From positions 17,268 through 81,267 of the forward strand of contig NZ_LFLZ01000038.1 of the NCBI RefSeq assembly GCF_001189845.1: a DNA stretch of 64,000 nt. Reading direction: 5' to 3'. Numbering within the stretch: position 1 is the first letter of the stretch; each line of letters begins with the position of its first letter. This stretch comes from Bradyrhizobium tropiciagri (GTDB lineage Bacteria; Pseudomonadota; Alphaproteobacteria; Rhizobiales; Xanthobacteraceae). The position numbers were made by a program, and so were the translations under genes. The notes beneath the pieces were generated by a model. It did no database searches, was not told the origin of the DNA, and saw nothing but the letters and a program-made list of their open reading frames with translations. Positions 27,629 to 35,409 of the stretch are shown one piece after another.

Positions 27629-27955
27629 GTGAAACCAAAAACAAACGAGTTTTCAAAACGCCGATCGAGCCGGCCTCTCATCCTTATAGCAAAGGCCGAT
27701 GACGGCGCGCACTGGTAGAATACGATTTGTATTAATGTCGTGCCTCGACCTTTGCATATTGTTGCTGGTGCAAGCGTCGCCGTGGCTGAAACGATAGCGG
27801 CTTGCCGTCGGCGCAAGATTGCCGTGCCGTGCGAAGCGAGCATGGTTAACGACCTCTTTGCGGCCTCGACTCATCGAGGGTGCGACGAGGCATCGCGCGT
27901 TGTCTGGACCGGATATTGCAGTTAAGGGCATGTAAGCACTGGAGCCCTTGCTGAA
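27629..27955. promoter_or_regulatory. Divergent intergenic region with small palindrome
   Basis: 327 bases between the acyltransferase and WecG-like genes, AT-richer than the surroundings. AATAC-GATTT-GTATT (27719-27733) is an inverted repeat that could be an operator. GGAG at 27941 serves the downstream start. No gene seen. Confidence 0.35.
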
Positions 27956-28954
27956 ATGTTGAGTCATAGCCAAAACGCCCGCGTTTCCGATGCGATTTCG
28001 TCTGCGCGCGCCGATCGCGAAGGGACCCAGAGTCTCGATTCAGATATCGCTGTTCCGCCTGTCCGAATTTGCGACACTTCGCGTGGCGAGCAGCCGGCGC
28101 ACGCGACGAGTGTGCCGAGCCGGTCGTCCCTGCCGAACGGCATGCGGGAGCGTCGGACCAATCCTGTTGGCAGGGCCATGACTGCGGGTGTCCCGCGGGA
28201 AACCATCGGTGGGTTGCGGCTCGCCGTGCTCGATCGCGAGCAGACCGCCGACTTCATGGTCGAGGCCGTGTACCCGAACCGGCGCGCCAATCGTCCGCTC
28301 TATCTGACCTCGGCCAACGGAGAAGTATTGTCGCGCTGCTCGACCGAGCCGATGACCGATCGGCTATTCCGGGCCGCCGACCTGATCAATGCCGATGGGC
28401 AGCCGCTGGTCATGGTGTCGAAGCTCCGGTCGTCGAAGCCGCTGCCCGAGCGCGTCGCGACTACAGATCTGTTTCATGACGTCGCGTGCAAGGCGGAGAA
28501 GCTCGGGCTGACCTTCTATTTGTTCGGCGCGAACGAAGCCGAAAACAAGGCGGCAATCGCCAATGTCCGCCGGGCCTATCCGGCCCTCAAGATCGTCGGC
28601 CATTCGCACGGCTATCTGCGTGGCGACGCGCTGCGGGCCAAGGTGGACGAGATCAACGCGCTGGCGCCGGACTTTCTCTGGGTCGCGCTCGGCGTGCCCT
28701 ACGAGCAGGCCTTCGTCGACGAATTCATCTCGCGGCTTGGCAACGTTGGCGTCATCAAGACCTCGGGCGGATTGTTCAACTTCCTGTCCGGCTCGCGGCC
28801 GCGCGCGCCGAGATGGATGCAGATCGTCGGGCTCGAATGGGCCTGGCGTCTCTGGCTCGAGCCGCGCCGGTTGTTCTGGCGCTATCTGACGACCAATCCC
28901 CACGCTCTCTATCTGCTGTTCAACCGGACCCGGTCCTCGCCGACCAGGGACTAG
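27956..28954 (+). CDS. WecG/TagA/CpsF-family glycosyltransferase (GT26)
   Basis: 332 aa from ATG 27956 (GGAG 11 bases upstream). The conserved GT26 domain only begins near residue 80 (IGGLRLAVLDREQTADFMVE), so ATG 28178 remains possible. Signature segments: LINADGQPLV (catalytic Asp region), FYLFGANEAENKAAIANVRR, FLWVALGVPYEQAFVDEF, and the C-terminal APRWMQIVGLEWAWRLWLEP needed for membrane association. Transfers a sugar (ManNAc, ManNAcA or glucose-type) to a lipid carrier. First of three co-directional genes with the polymerase and GH5. Confidence 0.87.
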   Translation: MLSHSQNARVSDAISSARADREGTQSLDSDIAVPPVRICDTSRGEQPAHATSVPSRSSLPNGMRERRTNPVGRAMTAGVPRETIGGLRLAVLDREQTADFMVEAVYPNRRANRPLYLTSANGEVLSRCSTEPMTDRLFRAADLINADGQPLVMVSKLRSSKPLPERVATTDLFHDVACKAEKLGLTFYLFGANEAENKAAIANVRRAYPALKIVGHSHGYLRGDALRAKVDEINALAPDFLWVALGVPYEQAFVDEFISRLGNVGVIKTSGGLFNFLSGSRPRAPRWMQIVGLEWAWRLWLEPRRLFWRYLTTNPHALYLLFNRTRSSPTRD

Positions 28955-28975
28955 ATTGTCTACCGCGTGCAATGT

Positions 28976-28999
28976 GCCGCTCCGATCCACCGGAGCGGC
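28976..28999 (+). terminator. GC hairpin between GT26 and polymerase genes
   Basis: GCCGCTCCG (28976-28984) and CGGAGCGGC (28991-28999) form a 9-bp stem with a six-base loop. No T-run follows, so it may attenuate or protect mRNA rather than terminate. Confidence 0.4.
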
Positions 29000-29029
29000 G
29001 AGCTCTTCAGTGAGCGGAGTACAACTGAT

Positions 29030-30319
29030 ATGGACGGACGAGCGCTCGATAGCTCGGTCTGGCAAGCGCCGGGCATTGAAGCGGAAAATCTTGCACGAAC
29101 CGTCGTCAACTGGTCGATCACCATCAACGTGATCATGTCGATGGGAACGTTCCACCCCGCGCTGCTTCCAGCCGGGGTGACGCTGGTGCAGCAGGTCGTC
29201 GCCCTCGCGATGTGGGGCGTGCTGATCTATGCGAGCCTGTTCATCCGTCCCCGCCTGCGGCTCGCCTTCAATCTCGACACGCTGGTGATCGTCGCATTCT
29301 ATGCGTTCGCCACGATTTCGGTATTCTGGACCGATCTGGACGTTTCCGCCCTGATGAAGGCCGCCGCGCTCGCGATCACGACGCTCGGCGCGTTCTGCAT
29401 GGTCACCCGCGTCGGCCTCGACGACATCGTGAAGTCGACCACCCGCGGCCTCTTCGTCCTGATCGCAGGCTCGGCGTTTTGTGCGGTGATCCTCCCGGAC
29501 ATCGGCGTGGACCAGACCTGGATGCATAATGGGCAATGGCAGGGCGTCTTCGAATCGAAGCAGACGCTGGGCTTCGCCGGGGCCTATCTGATGTTCTTTG
29601 CCTGTTTTCGAAAGGTGACCGGACAGGGATGGCTGCCGTTCCTGGTGACCTTTGCGCTCGCGTCGACCTGCGTCATCTTTTCGGAGTCGCGCGGCGCCGG
29701 CGCGTTGTCGCTGGTCGCCTGTGGGCTGCTGCTGAGCTCCCTGTGGTCGGTCAGGTGCATGCAGGTCTATGCGATGCTGCCGTGCGCGATGTGCGTCGTG
29801 GCCGCATTGCTGATGCTGTACTTCTACGCGACCGGCTACGATTCGATCCATGTCTTCGACACGGCGATCAATCTCACCGAGCGGACCTTCATCTGGCAGT
29901 ACGCCATCAGCCATTTCGATGATGCGCCGCTGATCGGATTCGGCATCAACGGGTTCTGGACCAGGCCCGAGATCTACGACTATTTCAACCAGAACCACGG
30001 CTGGGTGCTCGACAACTACCATAACGGCTATGTCGCCATTCTGGTCGAGACCGGGTTCATCGGCTATTTCCTGTTCACGGCGAGCGTCTTTCTGTTCTCC
30101 TACAAGGTGCTCTGCCTGATCGCGGGACGCGCGATCGACCGCCTGCATTGTGCGCTGATCATCGGGTTCGTCTTCCTGAACTGCCAGACCAATTTTACCG
30201 AGACGGTCTTCCTTCGCTCGACGATGTTCACATCGGTGCTGTTGATCGCCTTCTTCCTCGCCGTGTGCCGGTCGTTGCCATCGTCGCGCGTGCAGCTGTA
30301 CGAGTTGGAGCGGTCATGA
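29030..30319 (+). CDS. Wzy/O-antigen ligase-like polysaccharide polymerase
   Basis: 429 aa from ATG 29030, which has GAGCGGAG upstream; a GTG at 28967 falls inside the hairpin and is rejected. About ten membrane helices surround a large periplasmic loop with GINGFWTRPEIYDYF and NYHNGYVAILVETGFIGYF, the conserved Wzy_C/O-antigen ligase motif. Expected to join repeat units on the periplasmic side. Its stop overlaps the GH5 start as ATGA. Confidence 0.82.
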   Translation: MDGRALDSSVWQAPGIEAENLARTVVNWSITINVIMSMGTFHPALLPAGVTLVQQVVALAMWGVLIYASLFIRPRLRLAFNLDTLVIVAFYAFATISVFWTDLDVSALMKAAALAITTLGAFCMVTRVGLDDIVKSTTRGLFVLIAGSAFCAVILPDIGVDQTWMHNGQWQGVFESKQTLGFAGAYLMFFACFRKVTGQGWLPFLVTFALASTCVIFSESRGAGALSLVACGLLLSSLWSVRCMQVYAMLPCAMCVVAALLMLYFYATGYDSIHVFDTAINLTERTFIWQYAISHFDDAPLIGFGINGFWTRPEIYDYFNQNHGWVLDNYHNGYVAILVETGFIGYFLFTASVFLFSYKVLCLIAGRAIDRLHCALIIGFVFLNCQTNFTETVFLRSTMFTSVLLIAFFLAVCRSLPSSRVQLYELERS

Positions 30320-31341
30320 GAGCGCTTCGATTGCTTCTGCAAGGAGCCGTTCACCTGCTGCTGGCCGCGGTGCTGTCCGCCGCGCTGATCTCGCCCGCGG
30401 GTGCGGCCGGGCAGGCGGCGTCTCCGAACGTCGCGGCGCTGGGGCGCGGCATCAACATTCTCGGCTATGACGGAATCTGGGAAGGTTACCAAAATGCGCC
30501 GTTCCGTCTGGAAAACCTCGCCGCCATTCGCAAGGCCGGCTTCGCGCATGTCCGGATCAACTTCTTCGGCTTCAGGCACATGGATTCCGGCAACATGCTG
30601 GATGAAGCCGTGTTGCGGCGCCTCGATGCTGTGATCGAGCAGGTCCTGGCGCACAGGCTGATCCCGATCCTCGATGAGCACGACACCGATCTCTGCCAGC
30701 GCGACGTGCCGGAATGCACCGCCAAGCTCAAGGCGTTCTGGCGTCAGGTCGCTTCGCGCTACGCGGGCAAATATCCGGCGCTGGTGTTCGAGATCCTGAA
30801 CGAGCCCGGCGGCAACATGACGTCAGCCGAGTGGAATGCGCTGCTCGGTGAATGCCTGGCCATCGTCAGGAGCGCCAATCCGAAGCGCAATGTCGTGGCC
30901 GCCATCCTGAACACCGAGGAACTGCCGATCGGCGCGTTGGCGTTGCCGGCCGGCGACCGGAACCTGATCGTCACATTCCACTATTACCTGCCGCTGCAAT
31001 TCACCCATCAAGGCGCGCCGTGGTCGGCGACGTTCTCGAAGATCGGCCCGTTGAGCTGGGGCTCTGCGGAGGACGAAGCCAGCGCCGCCGCCGATTTCGA
31101 CAAGATCCGCGCCTGGGCGGAGAAGGAGAAGCGCCCGATCTATCTCGGCGAGTTCGGTGTCTATGAGCGCGCGCCGGCGGAGAGCCGGGCGAGGTACCTG
31201 TCGTTCATGACGAGGAGCGCGGAACGGAACGGCTGGCCGTGGGCCTATTGGCAATTCGATCACGATTTCGCGGCCTTCGACGGCGCGCGACAGCGCTGGA
31301 ACGAAGATATCCTCCGCGCGATCATTGCTCCGGCCCGCTGA
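30316..31341 (+). CDS. Secreted GH5-family glycoside hydrolase (cellulase-like)
   Basis: 341 aa starting at ATG 30316, overlapping the polymerase stop by four bases. Signal peptide MRALRLLLQGAVHLLLAAVL, cleavage near AGA-AG. The (beta/alpha)8 barrel shows GRGINILGYDG, HVRINFFGF, acid/base Glu163 in FEILNEPGG, HYY at 222-224 and nucleophile Glu279 in YLGEFGVYE: the GH5 catalytic set. Coupling to Wzy suggests it trims or releases the locus's own polymer in the periplasm, like the endoglycanases built into cellulose and EPS loci, rather than digesting plant walls. Confidence 0.87.
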   Translation: MRALRLLLQGAVHLLLAAVLSAALISPAGAAGQAASPNVAALGRGINILGYDGIWEGYQNAPFRLENLAAIRKAGFAHVRINFFGFRHMDSGNMLDEAVLRRLDAVIEQVLAHRLIPILDEHDTDLCQRDVPECTAKLKAFWRQVASRYAGKYPALVFEILNEPGGNMTSAEWNALLGECLAIVRSANPKRNVVAAILNTEELPIGALALPAGDRNLIVTFHYYLPLQFTHQGAPWSATFSKIGPLSWGSAEDEASAAADFDKIRAWAEKEKRPIYLGEFGVYERAPAESRARYLSFMTRSAERNGWPWAYWQFDHDFAAFDGARQRWNEDILRAIIAPAR

Positions 31342-31458
31342 GGCTTGTCGCTTGCGCCGCATTCGTCCGGCGTGCCAGTCCTGTCCAAGCGTTGCCTTGC
31401 CTAACAAGAGCGGAGGAATCATACTCGCTCCGGCGAGACAGAATGGGAACTGACAGCG

Positions 31459-32745
31459 TTGCCGGACATTGCGAGCAGGGAATTCGATGTCAAGCGCGCA
31501 GCCTTTGCCGCGACCATCGGCAACATGCTGGAGTTCTACGACTTCATCACCTACAGCTTCTTTGCGACCGAGATCGGGCACACGTTCTTTCCCGCGCAAA
31601 GCGAGTATGGCAGCCTGATGCTGTCGCTTGCGACCTTCGGCGCCGGTTTCCTGACGCGCCCCATTGGCGGCATCGTGCTCGGCATCTTCTCCGACCGGGT
31701 CGGCCGGCGGCCGGCGATGCTGCTGAGCTTCGCGCTGATGGGGGGCGCGATCCTGACCATCGCGCTGACGCCGTCCTATGCCGCGATCGGCATCGTGGCG
31801 CCTGTTATCGTGATCCTGGCGCGGATGGTGCAGGGCTTTGCGCTCGGCGGCGAGGTCGGTCCGACCACAGCCTATCTGATCGAGATTGCCGCGCCCCGGA
31901 ATCGCGGCCTCGTGGTGGCATGGCAACCTGCGAGCCAGGAGATCGCGGCGACGGTCGGCGCCCTCGTCGGCGTCATCCTGAGCAGCACGATGGCGCCCGA
32001 CATGCTGCAGGCTTACGGATGGCGGGTCGCTTTCCTGCTCGGGGCGGTCTGCCTGCCGTTCGGCATCTGGATGCGCCGCACGCTGCCGGAAACGGTCTCG
32101 CATGGCGAGCACGTCGCCGGGCAGGTCGAAAGCTCAAGCCATCTCGCGCTGGCGCGCCGGCACCTTCGCGTGATCGTGTTGGCGGTGATGATCCTGGCCA
32201 GCGGCACGATCTCGACCTATGTGACGCAATACATGACGACCTATGCCAAGAACACGCTGCATGTGTCGCCGTCGCTCGCGTTCACCGTGTCGCTGGTCAG
32301 CAACGGGCTTCAGATCATCGGCGCGGTGCTGGGCGGCTGGCTCGCCGACCGGCTTGGCCGCAAGCCGATCATGATCTGGCCGCAGCTGGTGGTGCTGGTG
32401 CTGACTTATCCGGCCTTCCTGTGGATCGTCCGCGACCCCGGCGCGTGGTCGCTGCTGTTCGGTTTCGGCATCCTGTCGTTCATCGGCTCGCTGCCGTTCA
32501 CGGCGTTCTATGCCGCCTTCACCGAGGCGCTGCCGCAGAACATTCGCGGCGGCGTATTCGCCACGATCTACGCAGTTGCGATCGCGACGTTCGGCGGCAC
32601 CGCGCAGCTCGTGGTCACGTGGCTGCTCCACGTGACGGGAGATCCGCTGGCGCCGTCCTGGTATCTCTTGCTCGCGGCCGCGGTCGGCATCGTGGCGATG
32701 AGCCTGATGCCCGAGACCGCCCCGGTGAAGGTCGGCGAGAAGTAA
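31459..32745 (+). CDS. MFS transporter, metabolite:H+ symporter (MHS) family
   Basis: 428 aa, 12 helices. Start TTG 31459 (GGGAA upstream); the nearby ATG at 31443 is out of frame. Signatures of the MHS group: ATIGNMLEFYDFITYSFFAT in TM1, FSDRVGRRPAM between TM2 and TM3, and ALGGEVGPTTAYLIEIAAP in TM4-5. Relatives carry citrate, alpha-ketoglutarate, proline or shikimate with protons. Substrate not assignable. Separate from the GH5 gene by 117 bases. Confidence 0.87.
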   Translation: MPDIASREFDVKRAAFAATIGNMLEFYDFITYSFFATEIGHTFFPAQSEYGSLMLSLATFGAGFLTRPIGGIVLGIFSDRVGRRPAMLLSFALMGGAILTIALTPSYAAIGIVAPVIVILARMVQGFALGGEVGPTTAYLIEIAAPRNRGLVVAWQPASQEIAATVGALVGVILSSTMAPDMLQAYGWRVAFLLGAVCLPFGIWMRRTLPETVSHGEHVAGQVESSSHLALARRHLRVIVLAVMILASGTISTYVTQYMTTYAKNTLHVSPSLAFTVSLVSNGLQIIGAVLGGWLADRLGRKPIMIWPQLVVLVLTYPAFLWIVRDPGAWSLLFGFGILSFIGSLPFTAFYAAFTEALPQNIRGGVFATIYAVAIATFGGTAQLVVTWLLHVTGDPLAPSWYLLLAAAVGIVAMSLMPETAPVKVGEK

Positions 32746-32751
32746 CCGCGC

Positions 32752-32943
32752 TCAATCCATGTCGCGGAAGGCGTGGCCGTTGGCCTCGATCTCCTTCACG
32801 AGCTGCGCCGGCAGATTGGCCTGACCGAAGGTGCCGTCGAACACCCAATCCTTGGCGTCGGCGAGATCGGGAAGGCCGGCGCCCTTGCGAACATAGAGGC
32901 CAACCGATGCCTTCTTCGGGTTGATGTAGAGATCGTAGTCCAT
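32752..32943 (-). CDS. Small hypothetical protein, 63 aa
   Basis: ATG 32943 is preceded by GGAGAGGAC. The sequence begins MDYDLYINPKKASVGLYVRK and ends VKEIEANGHAFRDMD, soluble and mildly acidic. I see no named domain, though the composition and ribosome site support a real gene. It sits downstream of the encapsulin gene on the same strand, behind a hairpin and a 17-base palindrome. Confidence 0.6.
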   Translation of the reverse strand: MDYDLYINPKKASVGLYVRKGAGLPDLADAKDWVFDGTFGQANLPAQLVKEIEANGHAFRDMD

Positions 32944-32957
32944 TGCGCGCGTCCTCT

Positions 32958-32974
32958 CCGTTGAAGTTCAACGG
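32958..32974. promoter_or_regulatory. 17-base palindrome before the small gene
   Basis: CCGTTGAAGTTCAACGG is a perfect odd-centre palindrome located next to the ribosome site of the 63-aa gene. Candidate operator or translational hairpin. Confidence 0.4.
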
Positions 32975-33000
32975 AAGCTCCGGCAACGGCCGAAGCTTCC
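32973..33000 (-). terminator. Hairpin downstream of encapsulin
   Basis: GGAAGCTCCGGC (32973-32984) and GCCGAAGCTTCC (32989-33000) form a 12-bp stem with one G-T wobble and a tetraloop, 22 bases after the encapsulin stop. No long T-tract follows on the minus strand. Confidence 0.5.
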
Positions 33001-33022
33001 TGGAAGAGTGAACGCCGACAGG

Positions 33023-33837
33023 CTAGGCGGGTTTCTTCGCCTCCGGCGCCAGCACTACCGACGCTTCGCTCGTCAGCATCAGGAATGTGATGGTCTCCTG
33101 GAAATAGAGCTGGACCGAGGTCGCCGAGTGGCTGAGATAGCCGATCGACAGGTCCTGGCCGATCGAGAGCTGGAAGTCGCCGCCGCGGGTGGTGAGCAGG
33201 ACGCCGCCCGCGATCGCGGGAGCCCAGATGATCTTGCCGTCGATCAGGCGCTGGATGTGCTGCAGCACCGGATAGCCGTCGTCGGTCGCGCCGCCGATCG
33301 CAGTGTAGGGCTCGGTGCCGAGCAGCAGCGTATAGGGGCCGTTGACGCCGGCGAGCCGCAACTGGCTGACCGCCTGCGCGACCACGGTGGGGTAATTCTT
33401 GATGCTCGACGGCAGCGTCAGCACCGGGTTGCTGGTGCCTTGACGGATGCCCTGGATGCCGGCGGCGGCGTAGCCATCGAACACCGCGCGATCCTCGGCG
33501 AAGGCGATCTTCCGCGCGGCTTGCTTGAGCGGATCCCAGTCGGAATCATTCGAGCCGCGCTCGACATCGTCGATCGCCTGGCGCGACAGCTCGAACGGCA
33601 CGCGCAGCTCGACCAGCGCGCGAACCTCGCGCTGCGTCGCCTCGACCCCGTCGCCGGGCGTCGCAATCTTCTTGAGATGGCCGGTGCCGACCGCGGAGAA
33701 ATCCGTCCCCTTCGGACCGTCGACGTCGACGACACGGCGCGCGCCAGATGGCGCTTCAACGTGCGCGAGGCTTCCTCTTCGATCTGGGCCCATGCCGCGT
33801 CTGAGATGGGGGCGAGTCCCCGATGAAGATTATTCAT
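33023..33837 (-). pseudogene. Encapsulin nanocompartment shell protein, frameshifted
   Basis: ATG 33837 lies inside the 3' end of the peroxidase gene. The first 32 codons (MNNLHRGLAPISDAAWAQIE...LKRHLA) are typical encapsulin, then the frame shifts near 33744 and continues as ARRVVDVDGPKGTDFSAVGT to the stop at 33023. One missing G (GCGGCG read as GCGCG) repairs it to 271 aa, the normal family 1 length. VVAQAVSQLRLAGVNGPYTL, IWAPAIAGGVLLTTRGGDFQ and the HK97-fold E-loop segment ATPGDGVEATQREVRAL are intact. It would self-assemble into an icosahedral shell around the DyP cargo. Likely a sequencing error. Confidence 0.88.
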
Positions 33838-34891
33838 GTCCAGCGTCTCCTTTCAGTGAGCCGATCCCGAGCGAGCCGTCGGACGGCGGTATTCCTGGTG
33901 CAGATGTCTCGTCGGCTCCGGCGTCATCCGGGGACGGTTCAGCGGGCGCGGCTGCGGGCGCCTCGCTGGTGACATCCTCCAGGAAGGTCGCCGACGGCAC
34001 GAAGTACAACGTGCCGGTCACGGCGCGGCTGAAGTCGAGCAGGCGGTCGTAATTGCCCGGCGGCTTGCCGACGAACATGTTCTCGAGCATCTGCTCGATC
34101 CGGTGCGGGGATTTTGCATAGCCGATGAAATAGGTGCCGAACTCGCCCTTGCTGACGCTGCCGAACGGCATGTTGTCGCGGACGATGTCGAGCTCCTCGC
34201 CGTTCTCGACGATCGTCGTCAGCGCGTTGTGGGCATAGCTCGGCTTCACCGCATCGTCGAGCTCGATATCGGAGAGCTTGGTACGGCCGATGATCTTCTC
34301 CTGCATCTCGACCGGCAGTTCGTTCCACTTCTTCATGTCGTGCAGGTATTTTTGCACGATCACATAGCTGCCGCCGGCGAATGCCGCGTCCTCGTCGCCG
34401 ACGATCGTGGCCTCCAGCGCCGCCTGGTCCTGCGGGTTCTCGGTGCCGTCGACAAAGCCGAGCAGGTCGCGCTCGTCGAAATACTTGAAGCCATGCACCT
34501 CGTCCGAGGTGGCGACAGCATCGCCGAGCCGTGACATGATCTGCGTCGCCAGCTCAAAGCACAGATCCATCGGCACGGCGCGGATGTGAAACAAGAGGTC
34601 GCCCGGTGTCGCAACCGCGTGGTGAACGCCGTTGATCTCGCGGAACGGGTGCAAGCCTTGCGGCCTGGGCGCGCCGAACAGCCGGTCCCACGCATCGGAG
34701 CCGATGCCCATGACGCAGGACAGCCGTCCTTCGAGATCGCGGAAGCCGACGGCGCGCACCAGCGCGGCCACATCGGCGCAGAGCGACCGCACCACTGCAT
34801 CATATTCCGGATCGGGCTTGATCGTGACCGCAAGGAAGATGGCCGCGCGCGTCAGCTTCGCAGCGACCGGTTGCGGAACGGCTGATGGCAC
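33830..34891 (-). CDS. Dye-decolourising (DyP-type) haem peroxidase with encapsulin targeting peptide
   Basis: 353 aa, starting at GTG 34891 with AAGGAG six bases before. An ATG two bases from that GTG is out of frame. Residues of type B DyPs: catalytic Asp148 in GFVDG (145-149), proximal haem ligand His221 in SYAHNAL, Arg238 and Asn240 in VRDNM. The core ends about 310; a Pro/Ala/Glu linker follows, then DGSLGIGSLK (338-347), the canonical cargo-loading peptide. The encapsulin ATG lies inside its last codons, so expression is coupled. Role: peroxide-dependent oxidation in a shell, linked to oxidative stress. Confidence 0.93.
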   Translation of the reverse strand: MPSAVPQPVAAKLTRAAIFLAVTIKPDPEYDAVVRSLCADVAALVRAVGFRDLEGRLSCVMGIGSDAWDRLFGAPRPQGLHPFREINGVHHAVATPGDLLFHIRAVPMDLCFELATQIMSRLGDAVATSDEVHGFKYFDERDLLGFVDGTENPQDQAALEATIVGDEDAAFAGGSYVIVQKYLHDMKKWNELPVEMQEKIIGRTKLSDIELDDAVKPSYAHNALTTIVENGEELDIVRDNMPFGSVSKGEFGTYFIGYAKSPHRIEQMLENMFVGKPPGNYDRLLDFSRAVTGTLYFVPSATFLEDVTSEAPAAAPAEPSPDDAGADETSAPGIPPSDGSLGIGSLKGDAGHE

Positions 34892-34940
34892 GCATGTCTC
34901 CTTGCTGGGCGGCTATTCCACGAGGGCAAAAACATAGCTA

Positions 34941-34963
34941 CTGGACGCCAGATCGACGTCCAG
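34941..34963. promoter_or_regulatory. Inverted repeat upstream of the DyP gene
   Basis: CTGGACG (34941-34947) and CGTCCAG (34957-34963), nine bases apart, lie about 50 bases before the DyP start, where a regulator could bind. Confidence 0.35.
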
Positions 34964-35038
34964 GCAAAGGCAGAGGAGCACGCAACCAGAACCTTGACAA
35001 GGGCTCGAATTGCTCACTCTTGTACAAACGCGCCCGCG

Positions 35039-35293
35039 TCAATCGACGGGCTTGCCGGATTTCTCCTCCTCGAGTGTCACCGCAATCGCGGCGTTGGCCG
35101 ATAGCCGCACCTTGGAGCCTTCGACGCCGGCGACGAAGCCGAGCTCGATATAGTGGTGGTGGCCCTTGTGGAAGCCGTCGCTCTCGCTCTTCTTGAGCTT
35201 GATGCGGTTGCCTTCGACGTGATCGACGGTGCCGACATGCACGCCGTCGGCGCCGATGACCTCCATGTTGTCCTTGATGTTCTGCTGCGTCAT
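35039..35293 (-). CDS. DUF2171 / PRC-barrel-like stress protein, 84 aa
   Basis: ATG 35293 follows GGGAGAG. The sequence NMEVIGADGVHVGTVDHVEGNRIKL is the DUF2171 pattern, a short all-beta domain related to PRC barrels. HKGHHHYIEL adds a His cluster. Homologues are common in soil alphaproteobacteria and are often stress-induced; no biochemical role is known. It sits between the DyP and ClpB genes on the same strand. Confidence 0.75.
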   Translation of the reverse strand: MTQQNIKDNMEVIGADGVHVGTVDHVEGNRIKLKKSESDGFHKGHHHYIELGFVAGVEGSKVRLSANAAIAVTLEEEKSGKPVD

Positions 35294-35409
35294 GGCGCTC
35301 TCCCTGGTTGCAGGTCAGTTTGCCTATCCGGCTTGAATATTCAGCTTGCATATGATGCGTCCGGACGACGCGGCGATGACAGCGCGCCGTTGGCAGTCCG
35401 GGGCTTGTT

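Noticed and set aside
28364..30148. 594-aa minus-strand open frame
   Set aside because: Antisense to the WecG and Wzy genes; composition is that of a shadow frame and no family is recognisable.
30823..32112. 429-aa minus-strand open frame
   Set aside because: Antisense to GH5 and the MHS transporter, both of which have clear family motifs.
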